The notes beneath the pieces were generated by a model, which did no database searches, had not been told where the DNA came from, and saw nothing but the letters and a program-made list of their open reading frames with translations. 64,000 nucleotides of DNA from the NCBI RefSeq assembly GCF_002776525.5, contig NC_045447.1, positions 20,265,890 through 20,329,889 of the forward strand. The letters run 5' to 3'. The position numbers and the translations under genes are program-made. The DNA comes from Piliocolobus tephrosceles (lineage: Eukaryota > Chordata > Mammalia > Primates > Cercopithecidae). Below are positions 21,023 to 32,867 of the stretch, piece after piece; position 1 is the first letter of the stretch, and each line of letters opens with the position of its first letter.

Positions 21023-21066
21023 CTCAGGTATTTCTTTATAGCAATGCAAGAATATCCTCATATAGT
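21023..21066 (+). mobile_element. MaLR LTR, 3' remnant
   Basis: 'ctcaggtatttctttatagc' and 'aatgcaagaatatcctcata' complete the 3' end of the LTR starting at 20322. Confidence 0.88.
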
Positions 21067-21559
21067 ACCACTATAATAACAACTATTTATAAAAATCACA
21101 ATAATTATTCTGAATTTAAGGTTTTTAGACTTCATAAAAAGCACAAATTATCTGGAAGGAATTGCTTAATTAATAAACTTTGCAGTATTTTATATTTTAA
21201 TAAAACTTAAAGCTTCTTCCTCAGTTGATCATCTTTTCTCTTAACAATTCCTCATCATATATTGATATCATAAACTAAAAAGCATATCTAAACATATATT
21301 AAATATAAAATAAACAGTAACAAGCATATTATTCTTAGCAGAAAGCAGGATGCCATATTATTCTAGCAGAAAGCAGGAAAGAGAAATCAATTCTGTTGTA
21401 ACAGGGAGAGGGACTTTGAACTATACAGACATTAAAAAGCTACTCAGGTGTACAGAAGGAGGTTATACAATTCAATGAATCTAGGCACAGTACACATTTT
21501 GTACATAATGCATGCAAACAGAAATCAAAAGAAAACCAGTATTTATTCACTTTCTGCCA
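21067..21559. other. Unassigned non-coding DNA
   Basis: AT-rich. A short direct repeat around 'tagcagaaagcagga' occurs twice at 21338-21352 and 21364-21378. No gene. Confidence 0.45.
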
Positions 21560-21715
21560 TGAGAATGTGTTGCTCTTGACCAACATGATTGTCTGCATTT
21601 TTCCAACAGCTGAGTTTCTATAGGATATGCACTATGTCCTGAACACTCTTGTGTACTTATTACCTATCAAACTTCCTAAAATATAGGAGGCATTTAATAA
21701 ATATTTGACAAATGT
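21560..21715 (+). repeat. L2-like LINE 3' end (tentative)
   Basis: The end 'ggaggcatttaataaatatt' then 'gacaaatg' fits the L2 3' terminus. Upstream support is weak. Confidence 0.45.
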
Positions 21716-24700
21716 ATGTGTTCAGAAAGAAATCAACAGAAATCTAAAAACAAGTGACTACCTTATCCACAGGGAATGGAATGGATACAGGAAGTGAACA
21801 GCACATATTTTTAAATCAAGATTGTATGTTTATTACAAACTAATCTGAAATATTTTGTCATTACTATTTCTAAGGCATTATTCATGAATAAACTCTACTA
21901 TTTAGTTGTCTTTCACCTCCTGTCTCTTTAATAAAAACTGAAGAACTGACCACAATTTGCTACTATTTATGATTTTTTGTATTAGAAAACCATGGGGATT
22001 CCTTCTTCCCTTATGAGACCAAATTCTCAAACTATTTTTGATACCCCATATGTAAATTTTACTTCCTCCAGTGTGCCTTCATGCATTTACAATGATAACA
22101 CTGTCAGTCTCGTTTTCCCATTCTTTCATAATTGTCTGAGTACCTCCTCTAATATCTTCTATTTGTTAATCATTGATAACTATCTGCCCTCAGCCCTCAT
22201 TTTTTTTTCATCTGTAAAGTATCAATGTCTGCCTCAGAAGGCCTTTTTATACTTTCTGGGGTGTCAATTTTTGAATTCTGCAAAAGTAATTAAGATTTCC
22301 CCTAGTCCTCTTTTTAGTGCATTTTCTTCATTTTAAAATCGGTTGTTAAAATTCAAGATGTCTTGTAACAACCCCTCCTGCAATTAAGAGACAGACGTGT
22401 GTGTCTGGATGTTTTAGTAGGAGGAAAAAAATCATTCAGCAAACAGCTGTGGTTCAGAAAGGAGCAATTCTGTGTTGTCCATGGTGCTGAATGTGATTTT
22501 CTGTGGGTATGGTAAGGCATTAATGGCTTGTCCAAGAATCCAAATAGAATTTGATTTTTACCAACCACATGAGCCAGTCTGGAATGTATAATAGAAAACT
22601 GAATGCATATAGACTAAAAGTAGAGTACATGTCACAGCATTAAAATATAACAATTTGATTCATAGTTTTCCCTCCATAATTGGAAATGTTTTAAGTAATA
22701 CAAACAGATGTAATGTTTGATTTCCTTCATTTAGGTAGATGTTTCTTCATGAGTCTTGGATGTTCAAATTTTTCTCTATTACTTAACCAATGAGATTTGT
22801 TTCTTAGCTCATTACTTACTAGTCAAATAAACATAAATTCAAAGAAATTTTATTTATTGCAAAGGCATTTGTTGAAGACCTAATATGCACAATGTCTTGT
22901 ATACTATATGTTTTTGCAATACGTATTTAAGTGTTATAATACATGTCAATATCATTTATTTTAAAAGTTTACTTTTGTGGAGAAGGCATTTGGCTGCAAC
23001 ATCCTTAACTATATGTACAACTACTTAGGCCTTGATGAATAAAGGGATATGAAATTCTGAGTGTGAGACTGGTCAGATTCTGACTTGAGCACTGAAGCAG
23101 AATGTGAAAGAGTCTTTTTTAAAACTTATGCTAGTGCCTTGCCCAATGCTAGATAATGCTATCAGGATCTAGGGACAGAGAAAGACAGGATGGAGAGAAA
23201 GATTTAAATCCAATTGAATGCCTGAAATTTGTCTACAAAAGGGCAGACATGGCATGTGGATGCTCCAGTGAGATCAAGTGTTTAAGGAATGTTCGATGAC
23301 TGTTGGTGCATTACCCATGGGTTCTTTCACTTTGAATTATTCCACTATGAAATACTCATCTGCTGACTGCAGAGAGAGGATGACAGAGAGAAAAGAAACA
23401 TCTTTGCCTTGTCTAAACTTTGTAGAGAGACTGTCGCACATAGGGCAGGCTGTCTTCTCTCATTTGTGTTAACAGGCCCTAAATCACTCTTTCAATTCAC
23501 TGCCTCTTACTGTGGGGACCATAGTTCTTGGCTCTTCCAGGATGCCATAGTTACAGAGGGCTCCCATTCAGTAGGTGCATTAAAGGGTTTCAACAAGCCC
23601 TCCCCTCCCAGCTATTCTACTAACCGTTACTTTCTGGACACATACATTCCACCAAACTAATGAAACTCAAAGTAGCATTGGCAGTAAAATTCTCATGAAA
23701 TCTGAATGTGCTAATTAACATCTACCAGTATTAATATGTGGAATTGACCTCTGTGTACCTTACAATTAACACTTTTCTCAAGAGGCTATTCTGAGTATGC
23801 ATTTTCTTTGGACTTCATACCCTGACCTTTTGCTTGTATCTTATAGGCCCATTTTATGAAGTAATCCTTTCCCCTGTTGTTAAAAGCAAGTACTCAAGTC
23901 ACAGAGTTGCATATGAGCACTCCAAATCACCATATGCATGACTTACTCCAAAGATTCTCACTGGGTGAGACATTGACAAATTTTGCAGGGTGATTCTAGC
24001 TTGTACTGTATAAGTCATTCATTGCAGATAATTTACCAATTTTTGGTCCCCCAATATTAACCTCCTATTGAATAGTAGTAGCATAACTATGGAGAAGGCA
24101 CCCCTATGCATTTCCAAATGCATTTGGGAGAGATTTATCACCTAAATAGACAGCGATTAATAGCCCCTTCTTGCAGTGAAACTACCTTGTGAAATAACTA
24201 CAAGGGTTGTAATTAGAGCTCCAGTGTCCTGGATTCAATTATTAGGTGGTCTTGGTCTCATAGAGTCATATATAGAGGAGGTGAATTTAGAAAATATAAA
24301 GTCAGTACAAAGTACCCTCTGAATATTTAGATAGGTATGGTTATAATTTTTTTTCGTTTGTTAAATGTGCATAATTACATCTGTCTTACCTAGAGTTGGG
24401 ATTTTTTTCTCTTCAGTTAGGTTTATGTTTATGAGGAAATCACTATAAAATTCTAAGAACTATTACAAATAAAAATGTGTTAATTGATTTGATAAATTTT
24501 TAGAGTGTGTGCCAAAAGTACACTATTTTAATGCAGGAAGTTTTTTTTATGCTGTCTTTATTTTATTGTTTCAAATTTAAATCTCAAAAATAGGCTAAAT
24601 ACCTTTCCTAAGCTGTTTTTCCAAACCAGTTACCACCATAAGTCATTTACAAGAAAGAAGTACTTTGTAATGGATCTGAATGGAGTTTATGGTATCACAT

Positions 24701-25374
24701 TCTTAATAGACAGTTGTGCAGCCCTAGGCATGATCAACACAATTGGTGGGTGCTCTCTGGAGATCCCCTAAAGATTCAATAAGTGGAATAAATGGGCAAT
24801 GGAGAATGAAGTGAGTTGGAAAAGTGCCTGGTTGACTTAATAAATACTAGAAAGGAAAGACAGGGTAGGATTTATCTTCCACAAATACATCTGTTTTACT
24901 TGGACTATATACACACATGAATGCATGTATTTGTGCGCACATGCATGTACACACATGTGTGCACACACATGCTGCAATTTGTCTTTTATTTTAAATGTAT
25001 CAAGCTTTCTTGGGCTTTATTCTGACAGTAAGTTGACCCACCTTGACTTCAACTGTAGTTAAAGAAAACCCTACCTCATCCAGAGCATAATTTGTCTCTG
25101 TCTGTTGCTATAAGAAGCCATATCTCTGGTGTTTGATAGTCAACCAAAGAGTGAGAAGACAGCCTAAGGGTTCTCAAGCTGAAATTGCTTCCATGTAGAA
25201 CTGTTTATCAATGTACTCACTCCACTTCTCAGCTGTTTTCTTCTGCGGCTTACTTTCTTAATGCAAATACCTTCAAGCTACCCCTGGGAAACCTGAATGT
25301 CTGAATTTGATGCACTCTTATGCTAACCTGGTACCTTGGGTCCTTTTAATTAATATGTAATTGGAATTACCAAT
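21716..25374. other. Long unassigned non-coding stretch
   Basis: About 3.6 kb of largely single-copy-looking, AT-rich sequence. Frames at 21992-22336 (114 codons), 22353-22568 and 23409-23660 have no recognisable domain. A possible antisense L2 scrap lies near 22860-22920. The alternating TG/CA tract at 24909-24972 is listed separately. With few mobile elements, this is the best stretch in which to look for conserved non-coding sequence. Confidence 0.4.
24909..24972. repeat. Alternating purine-pyrimidine (TG/CA) tract
   Basis: Mostly alternating R-Y steps with nested palindromes 'gtgcgcac', 'acatgcatgt' and 'cacatgtg'. Such tracts can adopt Z-DNA, but here that is only a sequence-based possibility. 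Confidence 0.7.
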
Positions 25375-25570
25375 ACTTACTGAAAAATGATTTGACACTA
25401 AATACTTAACAGACATAATTTAATTTTTATAGCAAATCTATGAGGCAAGTATTGGTATTATTCTTATTTGATTATTGAAGGAACTAAGATCGACGGAGGT
25501 CAGTAGAGATAATAAAAAACCAATCATAATAAAGGCAGAAACTGAGACTTAAACACAGTAACCCAGTTTT
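25375..25570 (-). repeat. MIR SINE, antisense
   Basis: 'atttaatttttatagcaaat', 'tatgaggcaagtattggtat', 'attgaaggaactaag' and 'actgagacttaaacacagta' follow antisense MIR order. Confidence 0.65.
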
Positions 25571-26859
25571 TCTTGATTTAAAAAAATATTCTAGCTTTCT
25601 TAGGAATGTATCTCCTCTCTTATTCCTAAAATGCCCATGGATTTCTACATTAAATTCAAAACTGTAGGTAATGCATCAAGAACATCAAGACAAATATTGA
25701 ATGTCTTCATTCAATATTTCCTGTTAATTCTAGGAAATTTTATACAATCAAATAAGTTCTGATTTCTGTCTATCCTAGTTCATGTCTATGTAGCCTCTTC
25801 CATCTCTAGGGAATCATCAGTATAAACACTGGGCTTATTTGCAGCTCACAATCTGCAGCTAAGAAATCTTGAGACGCAGGAATTATCTAGGCTCAGTCTG
25901 CCAGCACCACTGCATTCAGCTCACTGAGGTCTGTATTTTGAAAGCTGTGGATTCCAGTTATCCTTCCTTCTTCTATTCAACATTTTCAGTACTGTTGTGC
26001 TATATCTGGTTTGTTTTGTTAGTAAAGAGAAGTGTCAGGGAGCTCTCTTGAGAGAGAATGAAGGGATTTATAACCCTAGATTCTGCAAGGGAAGGATAAT
26101 ATTAACAAAAAGCAAACAATCAATAATGGAAATTCCAATAACATTGCATCTTCAGAAAGTAAGATTTTTTTAGTAGCTAGATATTTATAGAAAATGTTTA
26201 AATTATGTTCTTTGATTGAATATCAGATTCTTATCTGGGTAGGTCAAATCTAATTACATGGGTTCTTAAAAGTAGAGAATATTTGCTGACTGTGATAAGA
26301 AAGAGTTATGACTATGGAAGAATGGTCAGAAAGATGCAGTATCATTGGCGTTGAAGATGGAATAAGGGAGGCATAAACTAAGAAATTAGGTGGTCTCTAG
26401 AAGCTGGACAAAACAAGGAGACAAATGTTCTGCCAGATCCAGATAGGAATACAACCTTCCTGACATCTTGATTTTAACCCGGTGAAAATCATATCAGACT
26501 TCTGACCTATAAACTGTAGAATAACATGGTTGTGTTAATTTAAGTCACTGACCTTGTGGTATGTTTTATGACAGTTATAGAAATACAATAAGTTTGGCTA
26601 CTTAGACATCCAGACAAGCTGAAATCTATTGTAGATTTCCCGACCCAGGCTCTCCCTAGATGTCCTTATCTTCACTTTTTTTATGGCACCTGAACTGAGG
26701 TTTAAGTCTGCTACAGTTTCTAAACAAAACTTGTCTATGCTGCAGCCTTGGTTCCATGAATGGTAAAGTGATAACAGTCTTAAGTTTGAATGTTGACATC
26801 TGCAAATCATAGACATTCCACATCCATTGTCCAAGAATGGCCCAGCCTGTAAGACTATA
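25571..26859. other. Unassigned non-coding DNA
   Basis: AT-rich. Frames at 25869-26051 and 26598-27012 (the latter running into L2 and DNA-transposon sequence) are not convincing genes. Confidence 0.4.
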
Positions 26860-26987
26860 CACTCCTTGATTTGTGGAACAAATATCTATTTTATACCCAC
26901 TATGTGCTATTATTATGCTGATTCCAAGAATCCAGGAGAAAACAACATGGACAAAATCCTTATCGATCTGGAGTTTGTACCTTAGAA
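26860..26987 (-). repeat. L2 LINE 3' end, antisense
   Basis: 'aacaaatatctattttatac', 'ccactatgtgctattattat' and 'acatggacaaaatccttatc' match the antisense L2 terminus. Confidence 0.7.
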
Positions 26988-27219
26988 CAAGGGTCAGCAA
27001 TTGATGGTCCATGAATCAAATTCAGTCCACCACCTGTTTTTACAGTTTTCTATAATACAGGCATGTGTTATAAAAAACAATTCATTTGTTTATTTTCAAT
27101 GCTGCTTCTTTGGTAAAGGGGTAGAGTGGAGTAATAACAACACAGACTGCATGGTCCACAAAGCCTATGATATGTATTATCCAGCCATATCTAGAAAAAG
27201 TGGGCTAATCCTTGCTCTG
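26988..27219 (+). mobile_element. hAT-Charlie-type MITE
   Basis: Starts 'caagggtcagcaattgatgg' and ends 'gggctaatccttgctctg', a decayed terminal inverted repeat pair. 'ccaccacctgtttttac', 'catggtccacaaagcctatg' and 'tatccagcc' are landmarks of a common non-autonomous hAT family. No transposase is encoded. The plus frame at 27001-27291 is not a gene. Confidence 0.72.
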
Positions 27220-27474
27220 GAGGGGAAACCGACAATGAAAAAAATATGTACAGATATGAAGAGTATTATGAAGAAGTATGGAGTGCTCTGAAAGTACCTT
27301 AGGGTATGGAGATGACATTTAACCAAATCTGATGTAACTAACACTTGGGTTACAGGTCATCACACTGGCTTGGTATCCCTTGCTTTCAAGAATCTCTACC
27401 TTCATTCTGTCAGATCCTAGTTTCCTATCATTTCATGTAACGAGACAAACAAATATACAAACAGACAGACAGAT

Positions 27475-27640
27475 AGACAAGCATTATCATGACTTAAAGT
27501 CCCAGCTCTCTAACATCCTTGCTGTATGGTGTTAAATAATGACATTAAATGGCTTCTGAGCTTCTTGTTTTTAAAATTGTCATAATTTTTGTAAGGATTG
27601 ATTGTAAAACTATACAGCAGTAGCTTGATTATCATCAGTG
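27475..27640 (+). repeat. MIR SINE (tentative)
   Basis: 'gacttaaagtcccagctctc', 'ccttgctgtatggtg', 'atggcttctgagcttcttg' and 'tgtaaggattga' resemble decayed sense MIR. Confidence 0.55.
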
Positions 27641-27712
27641 ATCCCACTAAAGACATCTTTGTATCCACAGCCCCTGGTATCTGGACCCACTCTGTAACCT
27701 TTTGTGCCCCCC

Positions 27713-28160
27713 TGTATTAATCAGGGTTCTCTAGAAGAACAGAGCTAATAGGATAGATGTATATATAAAGGCCAGCTTATTAAGAAGTATTAACTTACAC
27801 TATCAGAAAGTCTTACAATAGGCCATCAGCAAGCTGAGCAGCAAGGAAGCCACTCTGAGTCCCAAAGCTGAAGAACTTGGAGTTAAATGTTTAAGGGCAG
27901 GAAGCATCCAGCATGGGAGAAAGATGGAGGCTGGGAGGCTAAGCCAGTCTAATCTCTCCAGGTTCTTCTGCCTGCTTTTTATTCTGGATGCTCTGGCAGC
28001 TGATTAGATGGTGCCCACCTGGATTGTTGGTGGGTCTGCCACTCCCAGTCCACTGACTCAAATGTTAATCTCCTTTGGCAACACCCTCACAGACACACCC
28101 AGGAGCAATACTTTGCATCCTTCGATCCAATTAAGTTGACACTCAGTATTAACCACCACA
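27713..28160 (-). mobile_element. ERVL-type LTR (MLT2-like), antisense
   Basis: Begins 'tgtattaatcagggttctct' and ends 'cagtattaaccaccaca'. Internal 'aagctgaagaacttggagtt', 'gaagcatccagcatgggaga' and 'ccctcacagacacacccagg' are reverse complements of landmarks in the LTR at 18692. Solo LTR with no internal proviral sequence. Confidence 0.85.
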
Positions 28161-28169
28161 CCACCCATG

Positions 28170-28605
28170 CAGACTTCTACCTTAGCCCTTTAACTTTCTT
28201 TGGTCAATGGAGACATAGAAAATGTCACACAAGGAGAGACTCCAACATGTCTTCCTGTGTTAATGCTTCCTCTTTTACTTCTCAGCCTTCCCCATGAGAA
28301 CATGCCTAAGACAGACTGCTGAAGAAGGTGGCAAGTGGAACAGTGCTCAATCAGCCTGGTCATCCCAGCCAAGCCTTCAGACATGTAAGTGCCCTCCTCT
28401 GATCTGCATAGCTGCCTGATGCGAACACTGTTGACCACTCGTGACTGAGCCCCACTGAGATCAGCTCAGAACAGTAGAAATGACCAGATGACTCTAGCCT
28501 CATGAATAAATCCGAGCGTTTATTTTATTTGCCTCTGAGGTTTCATGGTTGATGTTTTCATTTTTTTTTTTTTTTTTTGCAGCAGTTAACTGAAGCATAT
28601 ACAGG
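28170..28605 (+). mobile_element. Ancient LTR, MLT1-like (tentative)
   Basis: 'tctcagccttccccatgaga', 'gagatcagctcagaacagta', 'tcatgaataaat' and the terminal 'gcagcagttaactgaagcat' resemble the 3' part of old MaLR LTRs. A T17-18 run at 28561-28578 interrupts the last part. Confidence 0.45.
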
Positions 28606-28781
28606 AAATGAGATAAACAATGTGACTAGCATGTACTCAATAAACGGTACCTCCTACCTTCCCAACAGTGTCACCTGTATGATATAAATATCAGCAGGTG
28701 TTATTTCAGAGTATGCTGTCATTATTACACTGGTTGGGGTGATGCTTCACTTCTCCTGGGTTTCCAGGTAACAGCATGCTT

Positions 28782-28783
<2 letters not shown>

Positions 28784-28835
<52 letters not shown>

Positions 28836-28843
28836 ACACACAC
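28784..28843 (+). repeat. (CA)n dinucleotide microsatellite
   Basis: About 30 CA units with a single T interruption near 28829. The open frame starting in it (His-Thr repeats) is an artefact. Confidence 0.97.
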
Positions 28844-29461
28844 AGTTAAATAAACTGTGGATCTCACCATCTGCATTCTTAAGTACCTGCCTGTTGCATT
28901 CTAAGAGGACCAAAGTCCCCTCCAAATCTCAACTTGCTTTCTCTTTAGGGAGCCACTATATCTCCTACAGGTTCCTTTTCCCAGAAGAACTGAGCAAGCT
29001 ACATCATGTCAGGGTCAGCACAGCCGGGTTTGTGAAGTAGGTCTGGAGACGGTTCCCAAAGAGACGTTTATTAAAGAAACAATGCCTTTGTCTCCGCAGC
29101 AGGGCTAAGTGCTGTTTATTTCCAGATGCTTTCCTGGAACACGGGGAAGGGAGTGCAGCTGCACGTCATTCATGGAGTGGCTGAAACAGGGTGGGGAACA
29201 ACACCCAGAGGAAATGAGCAGGCTCATTCAGGGGTGGAGACATGATGCAATTTGTTGTCCCCGAAAGAGAAGGACTCAGTTTCCTGCTTCATGGGCCTGC
29301 ACCTGCTCCAAATTTCAACACTCTTGTTTGTTTGAATGACACCATCCATTTCTTCTTCACCTAATCTTCTAAGCTTTAGCAATTTTTAATTTATCCATAT
29401 AAATATATTCTTAATTCTTTTTTCTCACCCCTCTATTATTCATTTTGATGAAAATAGTAGA
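28844..29461. other. Unassigned non-coding DNA
   Basis: Mixed composition. The frames 28780-29040 and 29109-29339 have no domains. Nothing else recognisable. Confidence 0.4.
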
Positions 29462-29547
29462 GATAAATGGCTCTGAATGCAGGCTCTGGAGAAAATCTGA
29501 TTCAGTCAGAATACATCTCCATTTGTTTTCGGACAAGCTTTCTTCAA
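29462..29547 (+). repeat. MIR SINE fragment
   Basis: 'ggctctgaatgcaggctctg' and 'aatctgattcagtcagaata' with 'ttttcggacaagc' resemble the MIR 5' and core. It is cut by the Alu monomer insertion. Confidence 0.5.
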
Positions 29548-29558
29548 AACTTGCTTTT

Positions 29559-29736
29559 ATTAGCAGAGATGGTGATACGAGCCTGTAATCTCAGCTACTG
29601 GGGAGGCTGAGGCAGGAGGATCATTGAGCTCAGGGGTTCAGGTCTGCAGTGAGCCATGACTAAGCAACTGCTCTCCAGCCTGGGTGACAGACCAAGATCC
29701 TGTCTCAAAAAATAAAAGAAATAAAAAGGAAAAAAT
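29559..29736 (+). repeat. Alu right-monomer element with 11-bp target duplication
   Basis: Only an Alu right-arm-like unit is present ('gcctgtaatctcagctactg' to 'cagcctgggtgacagaccaa' plus A-rich tail). The perfect flanking duplication 'aaacttgcttt' (29548-29558 and 29737-29747) shows that the monomer itself retrotransposed. It is either a free right monomer (FRAM-like) or a 5'-truncated Alu. Confidence 0.88.
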
Positions 29737-29747
29737 AAACTTGCTTT

Positions 29748-30117
29748 CCTTATAATGGCAGATATAAAAAATAGTGCTACATTATAGGTGTGTTTTGCAA
29801 AATAAATAATTCAGAATTAAATGTTTATCTCAGTATTTGGCAAAGAGCAAGTAGTTAGTAAATATTTGTTCTTAACTATCATCACCATCATTTTAGTCTT
29901 ATTGGTATTATTATTATGGCTGAATCCTAGTGTTTGTTGGACTAAACATCTCACAGTTCTTCCGTTTGTCTATCTGGGTCCACCGTCCCTGTACTCACTA
30001 TGTAAAACACCTCTCTGACTTTCCAACTAGCCTCACCAGTTTCTCTGTCTTGTTCCTAATCTTTCTTCACTGGCCCATCATCTTTTTCTAGGATAACTTC
30101 CACTGTTTGTAACATCA
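29748..30117. other. Unassigned non-coding DNA
   Basis: AT-rich and unique-looking. No gene. Confidence 0.4.
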
Positions 30118-30578
30118 TGTGTTAGTTTCCTAGAGCTTCCACAACAAAGTGCCACAAACCTAGTGACTTAAACAACAGAAGTTTATTTTTTCCACAGTTC
30201 TGGAGGGTGTAAGTTTGAAATTAAGGTATTGGCAGGGCCATGGCCCCTCTGAAACTTTTAGGAAAATACTTCCTTGCCTCTTCCTACCTCCTGGGAGCCT
30301 GCCAGCAGTTGTCAGCAACGGTTGGCTTGCAAATGCATCATTCCAATCTTCATAATCTCAGGGCATTCTCCTCGTATGTCTCTGTCTTCACAAGACCATC
30401 TTCTTATAAGAACACTATGTGTGTTGAATTAGGGGCCCAGTCTCCTCCAGTATGATCTCATCTTCATTAATCACATCTGCAATAATCCTATTTCCAAGTA
30501 AGGTCTCATGTTGAGGTACTGGTAATTTGGACTTCTCGATATATTTAGGCAGGAAGGGGACAATTCTAAAATGTGGCT
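30118..30578 (-). mobile_element. MLT1-type MaLR LTR, antisense
   Basis: Begins 'tgtgttagtttcctagagct'. It contains 'gtgacttaaacaacagaagt', 'ccacagttctggagg', 'tcttcttataagaacac' and 'tccaagtaaggtctcatgtt', the reverse complement of MLT1. No internal region is attached. Confidence 0.88.
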
Positions 30579-30599
30579 TTTCAGAACCCACCCCAGTTT

Positions 30600-31015
30600 A
30601 TGTTCAGGCCCTGTTCCTCGCCAGTCCCTCCACACTCTTCTCTCTGGCTATAAGAGTATTTTTAGTGAGCTGATGACTCCATGACCCCTCTGCTTCCTCA
30701 GAGCCTTTTCATCGGCTGTGTACTGTGGCTGTCCATAGCCAATGCCCTCCCTTGGTTGATTTTCCACCTAATGATACCACCTATTATAAGAAACCTGAAC
30801 TAAACCCTATGGTTAGTGTTAGGTGTCCTGCTGTCATTCTTCTATGCCTTTTGAGGGGTTACTGCCTCATGGCACTTATTACATGGCTTTCTAACACTTA
30901 ATTACTTTTCTGTCTCACCAACCAAGCTGGCCAGGTCTGCCTTTTGTATGGCTAGCTCCTAATGCATTGTCTCTTACATAGTGGATTTCGAATTATTACT
31001 TGTTAAATGAATAAA
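30600..31015 (+). repeat. L2 LINE 3' end
   Basis: 'catggcacttattacatggc', 'ttacttttctgtctcaccaa' and the end 'cttgttaaatgaataaa' follow L2 sense order. The part before 30840 is weaker. Confidence 0.6.
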
Positions 31016-31019
31016 TAGC

Positions 31020-31770
31020 CATCCGTTATGATGACTATTAACTTAAAATATTAAATAACAAATGTTGGTGAGGAGGTGGAGAAATTATAACCCTTGTTAC
31101 AATCTCACATTGCTGGTGATATTGCAAAATGGTGCAGCCACTGTGGAAAACAGTGTGGTTTTTCCTCAAAAAATAATAAAGGTAGAATTACCATGAAAGA
31201 AGTAATTTTACTTGTGAGTATACACCCAAAAACATTGCAGGCAGGCACTTGAAAAAAATATTTCCACACTTATGCTCATAGCATCGTCATTTACAATAGT
31301 CAAAAGATGAAAGCAACCCAGTGTCCATAGATGGATGAAGATCAATGAATAAACAAAATATGATATATACATACAATGGAATATTATTCATTCTTTAAAA
31401 GGAAAGAAATTCTGTCACATGCTACATCATGATGAACCTTGAAAATGTTATGCTAAGTGAAATAATCCAGTCACAAAAGGGCGAATACTTCTGGTTGCAT
31501 TTGTATGTAGTACTTAGAATAGTCAAATTCATAAAGACAGAAAATGGAATAGTGGTTTGTAGGGATGGAGGGGAGGAGGAAATGGGAGGTTATTGTTTAA
31601 TGGGAATAGAGTGTCAGTATGGGAAAATAAAAATGTTCTGGAGATAAATGATGGTGATGTTTGCACAATGACAGAAATGTATTATACTTAATGCCACTGG
31701 CCTATAAATTTAAAATGGTTACAATGGTAAGTTTTATGTTATATATATTTCCACAACAAAAAATAAAAAC
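31020..31770 (+). mobile_element. L1M 3' end, 5'-truncated
   Basis: Sense L1 ending. 'gttggtgaggaggtggagaa', 'tggtgcagccactgtggaaa', 'cacccaaaaacattg', 'caatggaatattattcattc' and 'tgctaagtgaaataatccag' are ORF2-end and 3'UTR landmarks. Heavily decayed with no usable frame. Confidence 0.85.
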
Positions 31771-31869
31771 TACCCCAACTGCCTCCCCCAGAAAATAAAT
31801 GAATGAGTCCTATCTATGTATCCTGAGATGTCTGAATCAATCATTTTTGAATGATTGACTGAAACTGAA

Positions 31870-32118
31870 TGCATCTCTATGCTGGTCACTGTCCTCAGCA
31901 CTATGCAAATACTAATTCATTTAATCTTCCTAACACCTTATGCTGTAGGTAATATTATTACACCAATTTTATAGATGGATATACTGAAACATAGAGGCAA
32001 AGCAATTGTCTTAAAGCTAACAGTTTGTATGAGGCAGAACGGGGTTAGAACAGAGGCAGTCTGGCTCTCCGGTCTGGACTGTTAACTCTCATAGCTCAGA
32101 TAATGTTAACCACTGCAG
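31870..32118 (-). repeat. MIR SINE, antisense
   Basis: 'tcatttaatcttcctaacac', 'gtaggtaatattattacacc', 'ttatagatggatatactgaa' and 'ggcagtctggctctccggtc' give a nearly full antisense MIR. Confidence 0.82.
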
Positions 32119-32511
32119 TAATCAAAATATTCAGGGATTCAGCTTACAGATACAGCAATGTCGATACTACTTAGTATCCACGAGGGCATTCAAATCAGCC
32201 CCGTACAGGCTTTGTTTCTACAACATTCTTCCATGTTCCTTACTCCAGGAAAAAAACCTTCCACCTATATTTTTAACATTTTCTGAAGTTTCTTGCCTAA
32301 GTGATTTTCTCCACATTATTTTTTCCTGATTATCTATTTCTGTGTAAAAGCTATCCTGTAACTTTTAATACTGCAAAACAGCCAACTGGCTTTTTCACTA
32401 TTTTGTGTGTTAGAAATTTTGAAGAGCTTGGTTGAGCAGCTTTTCCCTGATCCATGTGATACTCACTGGGGACAGCTTAGGGTGGAGGATACACTTCCAA
32501 GATTAGGGCTT
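32119..32511. other. Unassigned non-coding DNA
   Basis: Nothing recognisable between the MIR and the Alu. Confidence 0.4.
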
Positions 32512-32828
32512 CTTTTTTTTTTTTTACTATAATTTTTTTTATTTTTTGAGACTCAGTCGCTCTGTCGCCCAGGCTGGAGTGCACTGGCAAGATCTCCGCT
32601 CACTGCAAGCTCCACCTCCCGGGTTCACACCATTCTCCTGCCTCAGCCTCCCGAGTAGCTGGGACTACAGGTGCCTGCCACCACGCCCGGCTAATTTTTT
32701 TTGTACTTTTTTGGTAGAGATGGGTTTCACTGTGTTGCTGGGATGGTCTCGATCTCCTGACCTCATAATCTGCCCGCCTTGGCCTCCCAAAGTGCTGGGA
32801 TTACAGGCGTGAGCCACCGTGCCCATCC
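32512..32828 (-). repeat. Alu SINE, antisense
   Basis: T-rich tail from 32512, body from about 32547, end 'gagccaccgtgcccatcc'. The short flanks 'agggctt' at 32505 and 32830 suggest a decayed target duplication. Frames at 32546-32988 are Alu shadows. Confidence 0.95.
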
Positions 32829-32867
32829 AAGGGCTTTTGAACTCACAGGTTGGCACCTCATTGCTTC

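Noticed and set aside
26656..27012. 118-codon minus-strand frame
   Set aside because: It crosses an antisense L2 end and the start of a hAT MITE, so it is a composite of repeat DNA.
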